Shown: piece by piece, positions 35,257 to 44,887 of the stretch
How positions within the stretch are numbered: position 1 is the first letter of the stretch
How the letters are laid out: every line of letters starts with the position of its first letter
Program-made: the position numbers and the translations under genes
The notes under the pieces: generated by a model
Database searches by the model: none
The model's input: only the letters and a program-made list of their open reading frames with translations
What the model was told of the DNA's origin: nothing
NCBI RefSeq assembly: GCF_900182955.1
Contig: NZ_FXUL01000001.1
Location: forward strand, 649,742-713,741
Reading direction: 5' to 3'
DNA from: Noviherbaspirillum suwonense
GTDB lineage: Bacteria > Pseudomonadota > Gammaproteobacteria > Burkholderiales > Burkholderiaceae_D
DNA length: 64,000 bases

Positions 35257-36495
35257 ATGCGGATGCCGGACACCGCGCCGCCGGCCGGCATGGTCAAGAT
35301 GCGCCGCATCGCCACCGGCCTGCTTGTGCTGATGGCGGTGGTCTTCGTCGCCGCGCGGCTGCTGCAGCCGCGTTATCCGTGGCTGTCCTTCGTGGTCGCC
35401 TTCGCCGAAGCCGCGATGGTGGGCGCGCTGGCCGACTGGTTCGCCGTCACCGCGCTGTTCCGGCATCCGCTCGGGCTGCCGATCCCGCACACCGCCATCG
35501 TGCCGGCCAACAAGGACCGCATCGGCAGCAGCGTCGCCGATTTTCTCGAAAACAATTTCATGACCCGCGAAGTGCTGGCCGAGGAGCTGCGGCACATCGA
35601 CTTCGCCGGCGCGGCCGCGCACTGGCTCAGCGAGCCGGGCAACAGCCGCGACGTGGCGCTGCAGATCACGCGGGGCGTGCCGACCGTGGTGCGGATGGTG
35701 GAAGACCAGGATGTCGGCAGCTTCCTGCAGTCGACGCTGTCCTCGGGACTGAAGAACGTGCGTTTCGGGCCGCTGCTGGCCGAGGTGCTGGACGTGCTGG
35801 TGGCCGACCGCCGGCACCAGCAGCTGTTCGATCACCTGGTCGGCATGGCGGCCACGGCCCTGGAGCGCAACCAGGACACGATACGCCAGAAGATCCACGA
35901 CGCCAGCCCGCGATGGATGCCGCGCATCATCGACGAGAAGCTGTTCGAGAAGATCATGACCGAATCGCAGGCCATCCTCGACGAGATGCGGCAGGAAGAC
36001 AGCGAATGGCGCGAGCGGTTTCATCGCAGCGTGCAGGAGTTCATGGACAAGCTGCGCAGTTCGCCGGACTACGAGGCGCGCATTGCCGGCGTGGTGGACC
36101 AGACGCTGCAGCATCCGCTGTTCAAGAGCTACACACACACGGTCTGGACCACCGTGCGCGACCGCCTGCTGGCCGACGCCGACAAGCCCGATTCGCGGAT
36201 TGCCGCGCAGTTCGAGCGGGCGCTGGCGGGCGTCGGCAATGCGCTGCAGCGCGACGCCGCGGTGCAGGACAAGCTCAATGGCTGGATCCGACAGTTCGCC
36301 GCGAATGCGATCTCGAGCCGGCGCCACCTGATCGCCTCGCTGGTCAAGCGCGTGATCCAGAAATGGGACGCCGAGACCGTGTCGCGCAAGTTCGAGTCCT
36401 ATGTCGGTCGCGACCTGCAATACATCCGCATCAACGGCACGCTGGTCGGCGGCCTGGTCGGGCTGCTGCTGCACCTGGTGTCGATGGCGCTGTGA
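35257..36495 (+). CDS. DUF445 inner membrane protein (YjiN-like)
   Basis: 412 aa. N-terminal hydrophobic region (about 17-62, LLVLMAVVFVAARLL and FAEAAMVGALADWFAVTALF) with the DUF445 signature ADWFAVTALFRHPLGLPIPHTAI, a long helical middle, and a C-terminal membrane helix (GGLVGLLLHLVSMAL). Related to YjiN and YheB. Function unknown. It follows ppx with a 33-bp gap and is probably co-transcribed. Confidence 0.88.
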   Translation: MRMPDTAPPAGMVKMRRIATGLLVLMAVVFVAARLLQPRYPWLSFVVAFAEAAMVGALADWFAVTALFRHPLGLPIPHTAIVPANKDRIGSSVADFLENNFMTREVLAEELRHIDFAGAAAHWLSEPGNSRDVALQITRGVPTVVRMVEDQDVGSFLQSTLSSGLKNVRFGPLLAEVLDVLVADRRHQQLFDHLVGMAATALERNQDTIRQKIHDASPRWMPRIIDEKLFEKIMTESQAILDEMRQEDSEWRERFHRSVQEFMDKLRSSPDYEARIAGVVDQTLQHPLFKSYTHTVWTTVRDRLLADADKPDSRIAAQFERALAGVGNALQRDAAVQDKLNGWIRQFAANAISSRRHLIASLVKRVIQKWDAETVSRKFESYVGRDLQYIRINGTLVGGLVGLLLHLVSMAL

Positions 36496-36585
36496 CCCGG
36501 CCGCGGCGGCGGCAATCGCGGCAGCGGAGATCCGCGGGGAAAAACCGGCGGCCCGCCGCCAGCGACGGCGCGCAGGATCCGTCGC

Positions 36586-37044
36586 TTATTTCCCGCAGAA
36601 CTCCGGCGACATGACGGCCTTCAGGTAGACCTGCGCCTGGCCATGCCGCTCGCGTCGCGAGATCCACCAGACCGCGCCCTTGCGCAGCGTCCAGTCGGCT
36701 TCCGCGCCATGCACCAGCAGCGCCGCCAGCTGCCCCAGCACCGGCTGGTGGCCGACCAGCAGCACCGGCTCGCGTGCGTCGGGCCAGTTGGCCAGCTCCA
36801 GGATGCGCTGCGCATTGCCTTCGGTGCCGAGGTCCGCATGGATGCGGTACTTGCGCCCCAGCGCATCGGCCGTCTGCACGGTGCGCCGCGTCGGGCTGCA
36901 CAGGATGCGGCAGCCGGCGGGCAGGTGATGGTCCAGCCAGCCGGCCATCTTCATCGCCTGCTTGCGTCCTTTGGCCGTCAGCGCCCGCGCTGCGTCCGGC
37001 TCGCCTTCCTCGGCTTCCGCATGCCGCCATAGAATCAGGTCCAT
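36586..37044 (-). CDS. sixA: SixA-type histidine phosphatase
   Basis: 152 aa from MDLILWRHAEAEEG. The phosphoglycerate mutase-like motifs are seen: catalytic RHA at residues 7-9 (RHG in most relatives), SPTRRTVQTADAL, and the second histidine in LLVGHQPVLGQLAALL. It probably dephosphorylates phosphohistidine of a phosphotransfer protein. It begins 8 bp after the ppk stop on the same strand, so it should be co-expressed with ppk from the Pho-box promoter. Confidence 0.88.
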   Translation of the reverse strand: MDLILWRHAEAEEGEPDAARALTAKGRKQAMKMAGWLDHHLPAGCRILCSPTRRTVQTADALGRKYRIHADLGTEGNAQRILELANWPDAREPVLLVGHQPVLGQLAALLVHGAEADWTLRKGAVWWISRRERHGQAQVYLKAVMSPEFCGK

Positions 37045-37052
37045 TGCATCGC

Positions 37053-39152
37053 TCACTTTCCGGAAATTTTGCCCAGGGTTTTCATCAGGTATTGCTGCGC
37101 GCTGAACGCGGGCTGCTTGCCGCGCGCGCGGCGCCGGCGGTAGCGGCCGTCGGCTGCCAGTTCCCATGCGTTCGCATTGTCCTTCAGGTAAGGCTCCAGG
37201 CCCTCCTTCAGCACCCGCCGCTTGAGCGCGCGGTCCAGCACCGGGAATGCGACTTCGATCCGGCGAAACAGGTTGCGGTTCATCCAGTCTGCGCTGGACA
37301 GGTAGACGTCATGCGCCAGGTCGTTGCGGAAGTAGAAGATGCGGCTGTGTTCGAGGAAACGGCCGACGATGGAGCGCACCCGGATATTCTTCGACAGGCC
37401 CGGCACGCCCGGCCGCAGCGAGCAGGCGCCGCGCACGATCAGGTCGATCTTCACGCCATCGCTCGACGCCGCGTACAGCGCGCGGATCACCGATTCGTCG
37501 ACCAGCGCATTCATCTTGGCGATGATGTGCCCGGGCCGGCCCAGTCGGGCGATGCGGGCCTCGTTGCGGATCGCGCGGATCATTTCCCGCTGCAGGTCGA
37601 ACGGCGCCAGCCACAGGTATTGCAGGTTCTTGGGCTTGGTCAGGCTGGTCAGGTGGATGAAGACCTCGTTGACCTCGGTCGTCAGCAGCGGATTGGCGGT
37701 GAGCAGGCCGAAGTCGGTATACAGCTTGGTCGTGGTCGGATGATAGTTGCCGGTGCCGAGGTGGGCGTACTGCTTCAGCTCGCCTCCCTCGCGCCGTATC
37801 ACCAGCGCCAGCTTCGCATGCGTCTTCAGGCCGACCACGCCGTACACCACCTGCGCGCCGACGCGCTCGAGCCGGTCGGCCCAGTTGATGTTGGCTTCCT
37901 CGTCGAAGCGGGCCATCAGTTCGACGATCACCGTGACTTCCTTGCCGCGCTGCGCCGCCAGGATAAGCGACTCCATCAGCAGCGAATTCATGCCGGTCCG
38001 GTATATGGTCTGCTTGATGGCGACCACGTTGGGATCGTGCGCGGCGCTGCGCACGAATTCCAGCACCGGCACGAAGGACTGGAACGGGTGGTGCAGCAGC
38101 ATGTCCTTCTTGCGCAGCACCGCGAAGATGTCGGCGGCGTCGAGGGCGGGCGGGTAGGACGGCGTGAACGGCGGAAAGCGCAGCGCCGGCTGGTCCACCG
38201 CGTCGGCCAGCGCCAGCAGCCGCGTCATGTTGACCGGGCCGTCGACCGCGTACAGCCGGCTTGCCGGGATGGAAAACTGGTTGAGCAGGAAGTTCGACAG
38301 CGTCGGCGGGCAGTTGCGCGCCACTTCCAGCCGGACGGCGAAGCCGAAATGTCGGGACTGCAACTCGCTTTGCAGCGCCTGGCGCAGGTTCTTCACCTCT
38401 TCCTCGTCGACCCACAGGTCGCTGTCGCGGGTGACCCGGAACTGGGAATACGCCAGTACCTCGCGCCCGGTGAACAGGTCCGAGATATGCGCATGGATCA
38501 CCGACGACAGCAGGCAGAAGGACATGCCGCCGTCCGCCGAGAGCGCGTCCGGCAGCCGGATCACGCGCGGCAGCACGCGCGGCGCCTTCATGATGGCGAT
38601 CGCGGTGCCGCGCCCGAACGCATCCTTGCCCGACAGCTCGACGATGAAATTCAGGCTCTTGTTGACCACCTGCGGAAACGGATGGGCCGGGTCCAGCCCG
38701 ATCGGCGTCAGCAGCGGCCGCACCTCGCGGTCGAAGTAGGATTTGACCCAGGCCCGCTGCGCCTCGTTGCGGTCCTGGTCGCGCAGCAGGTGCACGCCGT
38801 GGCGGGACAGCTCCGGCAGGATCTCCCCGTTCAGGATCGCATATTGCCGCTCGACGATCTCGTGGGATTCCGCGCTTGCATCTTCCAGCGCCGCATCGGA
38901 CACCGGGACGCCGGCGGCATGGCCTTCGATGCGCGCGAGCAGGCTGGCCACCCGCACTTCGAAGAACTCGTCCATGTTGCTGCTGACGATGCAAAGGTAG
39001 CGCAGCCGTTCCAGCAGCGGCACGGCCGGGTCCTCGGCCTGCGCCAGCACGCGGCGGTTGAATGCCAGCTGGGAAAGCTCGCGGTTCAGGATCACATCCG
39101 GCGGCAGCTTCTCGCCGGTAGCGGCAGGCGTCGCCTTGTTTTTTTGTGTCAT
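37053..39152 (-). CDS. ppk1: Polyphosphate kinase 1
   Basis: 699 aa from MTQKNKATPAATG. The four PPK1 domains are present: N-terminal (LNRELSQLAFNRRVL), head, and the two phospholipase D-like C-domains. The autophosphorylated His lies in THAKLALVIRREGG and the second conserved His in RFLEHSRIFYF. It makes polyphosphate reversibly from ATP. A Pho box (39200-39218) and a -10 TACACT (39190-39185) with the correct 10-bp spacing lie 33-66 bp upstream, so PhoB control is well supported. No strong Shine-Dalgarno is visible before the ATG. Confidence 0.95.
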   Translation of the reverse strand: MTQKNKATPAATGEKLPPDVILNRELSQLAFNRRVLAQAEDPAVPLLERLRYLCIVSSNMDEFFEVRVASLLARIEGHAAGVPVSDAALEDASAESHEIVERQYAILNGEILPELSRHGVHLLRDQDRNEAQRAWVKSYFDREVRPLLTPIGLDPAHPFPQVVNKSLNFIVELSGKDAFGRGTAIAIMKAPRVLPRVIRLPDALSADGGMSFCLLSSVIHAHISDLFTGREVLAYSQFRVTRDSDLWVDEEEVKNLRQALQSELQSRHFGFAVRLEVARNCPPTLSNFLLNQFSIPASRLYAVDGPVNMTRLLALADAVDQPALRFPPFTPSYPPALDAADIFAVLRKKDMLLHHPFQSFVPVLEFVRSAAHDPNVVAIKQTIYRTGMNSLLMESLILAAQRGKEVTVIVELMARFDEEANINWADRLERVGAQVVYGVVGLKTHAKLALVIRREGGELKQYAHLGTGNYHPTTTKLYTDFGLLTANPLLTTEVNEVFIHLTSLTKPKNLQYLWLAPFDLQREMIRAIRNEARIARLGRPGHIIAKMNALVDESVIRALYAASSDGVKIDLIVRGACSLRPGVPGLSKNIRVRSIVGRFLEHSRIFYFRNDLAHDVYLSSADWMNRNLFRRIEVAFPVLDRALKRRVLKEGLEPYLKDNANAWELAADGRYRRRRARGKQPAFSAQQYLMKTLGKISGK

Positions 39153-39184
39153 ATAACGCAGTTGGTCCTGTTTTGGCTGCCCAG

Positions 39185-39218
39185 AGTGTAGGCAGAGAAT
39201 ATGACAGCTGCGTGACAT
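39185..39218 (-). promoter_or_regulatory. Pho box and -10 for ppk1-sixA
   Basis: On the minus strand: TGTCAC-GCAG-CTGTCAT (39217-39201), two half-sites 11 bp apart as in the PhoB consensus, followed by a 10-bp gap and TACACT (39190-39185). The Pho box takes the place of the -35 element. Confidence 0.7.
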
Positions 39219-39262
39219 CCGGTTGAACCGGCGGCTGCGCCCCCTGTCATCTGCATTACATC

Positions 39263-39296
39263 ACGTCATAAAGCTGTCATATTTGTCCGATAGAGT
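39263..39296 (+). promoter_or_regulatory. Pho box and -10 for the pst-pho operon
   Basis: ACGTCAT-AAAG-CTGTCAT (39263-39280), two half-sites 11 bp apart, then a 10-bp gap and TAGAGT (39291-39296). A further lone CTGTCAT lies at 39244-39250. With the divergent ppk box it makes a 100-bp bidirectional Pho control region. Confidence 0.7.
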
Positions 39297-39330
39297 GCGC
39301 GCTGTGATAAACGCCCGGTCAGGAACAGCG

Positions 39331-39420
39331 ATGCGACTCCAGAGATTCTTGCTTGCAGGCTCGCTGCAACGCGCACGGCCATGCAGCGCCGTCAACCAGG
39401 AGGGCGGCAATGAGCGCTAA
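39331..39420 (+). pseudogene. Short ORF at the pstS position, possible pstS remnant
   Basis: 29 codons behind [18 protein letters not shown], then [16 protein letters not shown]. The first 12 residues look like the start of a PstS signal peptide, but no mature phosphate-binding protein follows; the frame ends inside the pstC start region (overlap 39410-39420). In most pst operons pstS is the first gene after the Pho box. An internal deletion of pstS is my inference. A leader peptide coupled to pstC is the alternative. Confidence 0.35.
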
Positions 39421-40429
39421 TTCCGATTCCCTGCATGACGCCGCGATGACGCCGGCAATGGCCAGCGCCGCCGCGGACCTCGCGCTGGCCGGCACGATGC
39501 GCCGGCAGCGCTTCCAGGATTTTCTCTTTCACAAGATCACGCTCGGTTTCGCGGTGCTGGTGCTGCTGATGCTGGCCGGGATCATTGCCTCGCTGGTCGT
39601 CGGCGCGACGCCGGCCTTCATGGAATTCGGCCCCGGTTTTCTGACGACGGTGGAATGGGACCCGGTCAACGACCGCTACGGCGCGCTCATCGCGATCGCC
39701 GGCACGCTGATCACCTCGTTCATCGCGCTGCTGGTCGCTTTCCCGGTCAGCTTCGGCATCGCGCTGTTCCTGACGGAAATCTGCCCGGCCTGGCTCAAGC
39801 GTCCCCTCGGCACCGCGGTGGAATTGCTGGCCGGCGTGCCCAGCATCATCTACGGCATGTGGGGGCTGTTCGTCTTCGCGCCGTTCTTTGCCGACCACGT
39901 GCAGCCGCTGCTGAAAAACACGCTTGGCCACCTGCCCGTGATCGGGCAGCTGTTCAGCGGCCCGGCGATGGGCATCGGCATGCTGGCCGCCGGCTTCATC
40001 CTGGCCATCATGATCATTCCCTTCATCGCGTCGGTGATGCGCGACGTGTTCGACGTCGTGCCCGCCGTGCTGAAGGAGTCGGCCTATGCGCTCGGCTGCA
40101 CCCGCTGGGAAGTGGTGCGCAAGGTCGTGCTGCCCTATACCCGGATCGGCGTGGTCGGCGGCGTGATGCTGGGACTGGGCCGGGCGCTGGGCGAGACGAT
40201 GGCGATCACCTTCGTCATCGGCAATGCGCACAAGCTGTCCTGGTCGCTCTTTTCTGCCGGCAACAGCATCGCGTCGACGCTGGCCAATGAATTCGCCGAG
40301 GCGGACACGCCGCTGCACGTGTCCTCGCTGTTCGCGCTCGGCCTGATCCTGTTCGCCATCACCTTCATCGTGCTGGCGGCGGCCAAGATGATGCTGCTGA
40401 CCATGCAGAAGAGGGAGGGCGCAAAATGA
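39410..40429 (+). CDS. pstC: Phosphate ABC transporter permease PstC
   Basis: 339 aa from [10 protein letters not shown], with AGGAGG 8 nt upstream. Six or more membrane segments; ABC permease signature [32 protein letters not shown], plus [22 protein letters not shown], typical of PstC. It pairs with PstA as the membrane channel for phosphate. It follows the Pho box directly, since pstS is missing; the stop overlaps the pstA start. Confidence 0.94.
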   Translation: MSANSDSLHDAAMTPAMASAAADLALAGTMRRQRFQDFLFHKITLGFAVLVLLMLAGIIASLVVGATPAFMEFGPGFLTTVEWDPVNDRYGALIAIAGTLITSFIALLVAFPVSFGIALFLTEICPAWLKRPLGTAVELLAGVPSIIYGMWGLFVFAPFFADHVQPLLKNTLGHLPVIGQLFSGPAMGIGMLAAGFILAIMIIPFIASVMRDVFDVVPAVLKESAYALGCTRWEVVRKVVLPYTRIGVVGGVMLGLGRALGETMAITFVIGNAHKLSWSLFSAGNSIASTLANEFAEADTPLHVSSLFALGLILFAITFIVLAAAKMMLLTMQKREGAK

Positions 40430-41286
40430 AGGACGCACGAAAGAACCCGGTCTATCGCCGCCGGCTGCTGACCCACCGCGTCGGCATCGCGCTGTCGGTG
40501 CTGGCGATGGCCTTCGGCATATTCTTCCTGCTGTGGATACTCGGGACGCTGGTCGTCAAGGGCTTCGGCGCGATCGACCCGGCGCTGTTTGCCGAGAGCA
40601 CGCCGGCGCCCGGCAGCGAGGGCGGCGGCCTGCTCAATGCCATCGTCGGCAGCCTGCTGATGGTGGGCATCGCGACCGGCGTGAGCACGCCGATCGGCAT
40701 CCTGGCCGGCATCTACCTCGCCGAGTACGGCGAGGAAAGCCGGTTCGCCCAGCTCACCCGTTTCGTCACCGACATCATGCTGTCGGCGCCGTCCATCGTG
40801 ATCGGCCTGTTCATCTATTCGATCTACGTCGCCCATATCAAGCATTTTTCCGGCTGGGCCGGCAGCCTGGCGATCGCGCTGATCGCGATCCCGGTGGTGG
40901 TGCGCACCACCGACAACATGCTCAACCTGGTGCCGACCAGCCTGCGCGAGGCGGCCTTCGCGCTGGGCGCGCCGCGCTGGAAGGTGGCGACCATGGTCCG
41001 GCTGCGCGCGGTCAAGTCCGGCGTCATCACCGGCGTGCTGCTGGCTGTCGCGCGCATCGCCGGCGAAACCGCGCCGCTGCTGTTCACCGCGCTCAACAAC
41101 CAGTTCTTCAGCACCGACATGAATGCGCCGATGGCCAACCTGCCGGTCGTGATCTACCAGTTCGCGATGAGCCCGTACGACAACTGGCGTTCGCTGGCAT
41201 GGGGCGGGGCGCTGCTGATCACCTTCAGCGTGCTGGGCCTTAACATCCTTTCACGCACGCTCTTCCGCCAGAAAACGCAACGCTAA
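40426..41286 (+). CDS. pstA: Phosphate ABC transporter permease PstA
   Basis: 286 aa, about six membrane segments. PstA motifs: [35 protein letters not shown] and the cytoplasmic loop [46 protein letters not shown]. Second half of the phosphate channel. It overlaps pstC by 4 bp and is followed by pstB after 4 bp. Confidence 0.95.
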   Translation: MKDARKNPVYRRRLLTHRVGIALSVLAMAFGIFFLLWILGTLVVKGFGAIDPALFAESTPAPGSEGGGLLNAIVGSLLMVGIATGVSTPIGILAGIYLAEYGEESRFAQLTRFVTDIMLSAPSIVIGLFIYSIYVAHIKHFSGWAGSLAIALIAIPVVVRTTDNMLNLVPTSLREAAFALGAPRWKVATMVRLRAVKSGVITGVLLAVARIAGETAPLLFTALNNQFFSTDMNAPMANLPVVIYQFAMSPYDNWRSLAWGGALLITFSVLGLNILSRTLFRQKTQR

Positions 41287-41290
41287 ACGC

Positions 41291-42100
41291 ATGCCGACAA
41301 CTATCATGAACAGCCAACTGTCCGCCGTACCAGCGGTGTCCGCGCCGCGGGCCACCTTTGAAATCGCCGACCTGAATTTCTTCTACGGCGCCTTCCAGGG
41401 CCTGAAGAACATCAACCTGAAGATCCACGAGAAGAAGGTCACCGCCTTCATCGGCCCGTCCGGCTGCGGCAAGTCGACGCTGCTGCGCACGCTGAACCGG
41501 ATGTACGACCTGTATCCCGGCCAGCGCGCCGAAGGCCAGATCCTCTACAACGGCCGCAACATCCTCGAGCACGGCCTCGACGTCAACATGCTGCGCGCCC
41601 GCGTCGGCATGGTGTTCCAGAAGCCGACGCCGTTCCCGATGACGGTCTATGAAAACATCGCCTTCGGCGTGCGGCTGTATGAAAACCTGGCCCGCGGCGA
41701 GATGGACGAGCGGGTCGAGTGGGCGCTGAACAAGGCGGCGCTGTGGGGCGAGGTCAAGGACAAGCTGCACAAGAGCGGCCTGTCGCTGTCCGGCGGCCAG
41801 CAGCAGCGGCTGTGCATCGCCCGCGGCGTCGCGGTCAAGCCCGAAGTGCTGCTGCTGGACGAGCCGACCTCGGCGCTGGACCCGATCTCGACGGCCAAGA
41901 TCGAGGAGCTGATCAGCGAGCTGAAAGGCGAGTACACCATCGCGATCGTGACCCACAACATGCAGCAGGCCGCCCGCTGCTCGGACTACACCGCCTACAT
42001 GTACCTGGGCGAACTGGTCGAGTTCGGCGAGACCGACCAGATATTCATGAACCCGGGCCGGCGCGAGACCCAGGACTACATTACCGGCCGCTTCGGCTGA
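41291..42100 (+). CDS. pstB: Phosphate ABC transporter ATPase PstB
   Basis: 269 aa. Walker [14 protein letters not shown]-loop [19 protein letters not shown], signature [14 protein letters not shown], Walker [13 protein letters not shown], and H-loop [30 protein letters not shown] is diagnostic of PstB. It powers phosphate import and takes part in signalling to PhoR through PhoU. Confidence 0.97.
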   Translation: MPTTIMNSQLSAVPAVSAPRATFEIADLNFFYGAFQGLKNINLKIHEKKVTAFIGPSGCGKSTLLRTLNRMYDLYPGQRAEGQILYNGRNILEHGLDVNMLRARVGMVFQKPTPFPMTVYENIAFGVRLYENLARGEMDERVEWALNKAALWGEVKDKLHKSGLSLSGGQQQRLCIARGVAVKPEVLLLDEPTSALDPISTAKIEELISELKGEYTIAIVTHNMQQAARCSDYTAYMYLGELVEFGETDQIFMNPGRRETQDYITGRFG

Positions 42101-42132
42101 CCGGGATTTACGCAGGCAACCAGGAGAACACG

Positions 42133-42840
42133 ATGCCCCATGAGCACTCGTCAAAACAGTATGACCTAGACCTGGAGCAGATCCGCTCCAAGGTGCTGCT
42201 GATGGGCGGCCTGGTCGAGAACCAGTTCAACGACGCGCTCGAATGCTTCCGCACCGGCGACGCCGACCGGGCGGAGAAGATCATGCAGGCCGACGAGCAG
42301 GTCAACCGGCTCGAAGTTACGCTGGACGACGCCTGCAGCCACCTGATCGTGCGGCGCCAGCCTGCCGCCAACGACCTGCGCACGGTGATGGCGACCATCA
42401 AGGTGATCACCGACCTGGAGCGGGTCGGCGACGAGGCGACCAAGATCGCGCGGGCCGCCCGCAGCATGAAGGAGCGCGGCGTGGCCGCGATCAACCATTA
42501 CGAGACCGTGCGCGTGATCGCCGCATCCGCCGGCGCGCTGCTGCACGACGCGCTCGACTGCTTCGCCCGCCTCGACGCGCAGCAGGCGACCGCGCTGATT
42601 GCGCAGGACAAGGCGGTCGACCATGAATTCCGGTCTATCATGCGCAACCTGATCACCTTCATGATGGAGGATCCGCGCACCATCTCCACCGCGCTCGACA
42701 CGCTGTGGGTGGCCAAGGCGGTGGAGCGCATCGGCGACCATGCGAAAAACATCGCCGAATACGTGATCTACGTGGTCGAGGGCAAGGATATACGGCACAC
42801 CGACTACGCGGCGAGTGCAAACAACAAGGCAAAGGACTAG
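42133..42840 (+). CDS. phoU: Phosphate signalling protein PhoU
   Basis: 235 aa from MPHEHSSKQYDLDLEQIR, with AGGAGA 6 nt upstream. Two PhoU three-helix repeats with their metal-binding motifs (DLERVGDEATKIARAARS and AVERIGDHAKNIAEYVIY). PhoU links the Pst transporter to the PhoR kinase and keeps the Pho regulon off when phosphate is plentiful. It sits between pstB and phoB, the usual place. Confidence 0.96.
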   Translation: MPHEHSSKQYDLDLEQIRSKVLLMGGLVENQFNDALECFRTGDADRAEKIMQADEQVNRLEVTLDDACSHLIVRRQPAANDLRTVMATIKVITDLERVGDEATKIARAARSMKERGVAAINHYETVRVIAASAGALLHDALDCFARLDAQQATALIAQDKAVDHEFRSIMRNLITFMMEDPRTISTALDTLWVAKAVERIGDHAKNIAEYVIYVVEGKDIRHTDYAASANNKAKD

Positions 42841-42845
42841 GCTGT

Positions 42846-43535
42846 ATGGCGGCAGACAACCCGGAAATCCTGATCGTCGAAGACGAGCCTGCCATCGTCG
42901 AACTGGTGCGCTACACCCTGCGCGAAGGCGGCTGGAACGTCGCGGCGGTCGATACCGCCGGCGGCGCCTGGGACTACCTGCAGCAGCGCATGCCGCAGCT
43001 GGTGCTGCTGGACTGGATGCTGCCCGACCAGTCCGGCCTGCGCCTGCTGTCGCGGCTGCGCGGCGACCGCAACTTCGCCACGCTGCCGGTCATCATGCTG
43101 ACGGCCAAGAGCATGGAAGAGGACAAGATCGCCGGCCTCAACCAGGGCGCGGACGACTATGTGACCAAGCCGTTCTCGCCGCGCGAACTGACCGCGCGCG
43201 TCAAGGCGCTGCTGCGGCGCAAGGCGCCCGAGCATGCGCAGACGCTGATGCGCATCGGCGCGGTGGCGCTCGACCCGGTCAGCTGCACGGTCAGCCTGAA
43301 CGACAGCCGCATCGACATCGGCCATGCGGAATACCGGCTGCTGAAGTTCTTCATGGCGCACCCGGAGCGGGTGTTTTCCCGCAGCCAGCTGCTGGACCGC
43401 GTCTGGGGCGACCATGCGGTCATCGAGGAACGGACGGTGGACGTGCATGTGCTGCGGCTGCGCAAGGCGCTGAAGGAAGCCGAGTCGCTGATCCGCACCG
43501 TGCGCAGCGTCGGCTACATGCTTTCGGAAAAGTAA
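42846..43535 (+). CDS. phoB: Phosphate regulon response regulator PhoB
   Basis: 229 aa. Receiver domain with acidic pocket VEDEP and phosphoacceptor Asp56 (LVLLDWMLPDQSG), the Lys of VTKPFSPREL, and a C-terminal OmpR-type winged helix (about 130-229, HPERVFSRSQLLDRVWGDHAVIEERTVDVHVLRLRKAL). Phosphorylated PhoB binds Pho boxes such as those at 39201-39218 and 39263-39280. Starts 5 bp after the phoU stop. Confidence 0.96.
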   Translation: MAADNPEILIVEDEPAIVELVRYTLREGGWNVAAVDTAGGAWDYLQQRMPQLVLLDWMLPDQSGLRLLSRLRGDRNFATLPVIMLTAKSMEEDKIAGLNQGADDYVTKPFSPRELTARVKALLRRKAPEHAQTLMRIGAVALDPVSCTVSLNDSRIDIGHAEYRLLKFFMAHPERVFSRSQLLDRVWGDHAVIEERTVDVHVLRLRKALKEAESLIRTVRSVGYMLSEK

Positions 43536-43552
43536 AGGATGCCCGCCGCACG

Positions 43553-44872
43553 ATGAATCCCAAGCTCCTGTTCTGGGTTCCCGCGATACTGCGGATGGCG
43601 CTGATACTGGCCGGCGCGGGCGTCGTCGCCTATTTCTCCGGCCTTGTCGCCGGACTGGCGGTGGCCCTGTGCGCCGCGCTGGCGCTGGTCGTGATGCAGC
43701 TCGGCTACCTGTGGCGGCTGTCAATGTGGCTGGAGCATCCCGAGACCCGCCTGCCGGACGGCTGGGGCGCGTGGACCGACATCTTCGTGCGGCTGTACCG
43801 GCTGCGCCGCGAGGACGACCGCAACCGCACCGAGCTGAACGAATGGCTGACCCGCTTCCGCCAGGCCATGAGCCTGCTGCCGGACGGCGTCGTCATCATG
43901 GACGACGTGCTTTTCCTCGAATGGTGCAATCCGGCGGCGGAGCGGCACCTGGGCCTGAAGCGCGAGCGCGACAAGGGCATGCGGGTGACCAACCTGATCC
44001 GCAGCCCGCATTTCATCGACTACCTGATCCTGGGCCGCTACGAGCAGCCGCTGACGCTGTCGCTGCGCGAGCGCAAGCTGATCGTCCATATCATCCCGTT
44101 CGAAAACCGGCGGCAGATCCTGGTGACCCATGACGCCACCGAGTCCGAGCGCATCGAGCACATGCGGCGCGACTTCATCGCCAACGCGTCCCATGAACTG
44201 CGCACGCCGCTGACCGTGATCAACGGCTTCCTCGAGATCGCGCAGGCGCAGCCCAACCTCGATCCGCAGACGCGCCAGTCGCACCTGGCGCTGATGGCCG
44301 AGCAGGGCCGGCGCATGCAGAACCTGGTCGAGGACATGCTGTCGCTGACCCGGCTGGAGTCGCTCGACTACCCGCTGCGGCCCGAGCCGGTGCGGATGAA
44401 AAGCCTGCTCGGGCAGGTATTGCAGGATGCGCAGGCGCTGTCCTCGGGCAGGCACACGATCACGCTGGAAGCGGAGGGGCCGGACATCACCGGCAGCGTC
44501 GAGGAACTGCGCAGCGCCTTCGGCAACCTGGTGTCGAACGCGGTCCGCTACACGCCCGACGGCGGCACGATAGAGATGATCTGGCGACCCGGCACGGACG
44601 GGCCGCAGTTCGCGGTGCGCGACAACGGCATCGGCATCCGTCCCGAACACATCGCCAGGCTGACCGAGCGCTTCTACCGGGTCGACAAGAGCCGCTCGCG
44701 CGAGACGCGCGGCACCGGCCTGGGGCTGGCCATCGTCAAGCATGTGCTGCTGCGCCACGGCGCGCAGCTCGGCATCGAGTCCGTGCCGGAACGCGGCAGC
44801 ACCTTCACCGTCACCTTCCCGGCGCGCGCCGTCATCACCGAGCCGGCGACGCTGCAGGCAAAGACCGCCTGA
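43553..44872 (+). CDS. phoR: Phosphate regulon sensor histidine kinase PhoR
   Basis: 439 aa. N-terminal membrane region (about 7-50), a PhoR-type linker, a PAS domain (about 100-200, LLPDGVVIMDDVLFLEWCNPAAERHLG), then the kinase core: phospho-His 214 in ANASHELRTPLTVING, N box NLVSNAVRYTPDGG, G1 VRDNGIGIRPEH, and G2 GTGLGLAIVKHVL. No large periplasmic sensor domain, as is normal for PhoR. Last gene of the pst-pho operon; it converges on the iron-binding protein gene with 15 bp between stops and no visible terminator. Confidence 0.95.
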   Translation: MNPKLLFWVPAILRMALILAGAGVVAYFSGLVAGLAVALCAALALVVMQLGYLWRLSMWLEHPETRLPDGWGAWTDIFVRLYRLRREDDRNRTELNEWLTRFRQAMSLLPDGVVIMDDVLFLEWCNPAAERHLGLKRERDKGMRVTNLIRSPHFIDYLILGRYEQPLTLSLRERKLIVHIIPFENRRQILVTHDATESERIEHMRRDFIANASHELRTPLTVINGFLEIAQAQPNLDPQTRQSHLALMAEQGRRMQNLVEDMLSLTRLESLDYPLRPEPVRMKSLLGQVLQDAQALSSGRHTITLEAEGPDITGSVEELRSAFGNLVSNAVRYTPDGGTIEMIWRPGTDGPQFAVRDNGIGIRPEHIARLTERFYRVDKSRSRETRGTGLGLAIVKHVLLRHGAQLGIESVPERGSTFTVTFPARAVITEPATLQAKTA

Positions 44873-44887
44873 CGCGCGCCTGCCGGC

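Noticed and set aside
41719..42132. N-terminal extension of phoU into pstB
   Set aside because: The extension has out-of-frame composition; the ATG at 42133 has a good ribosome binding site and gives a standard PhoU.
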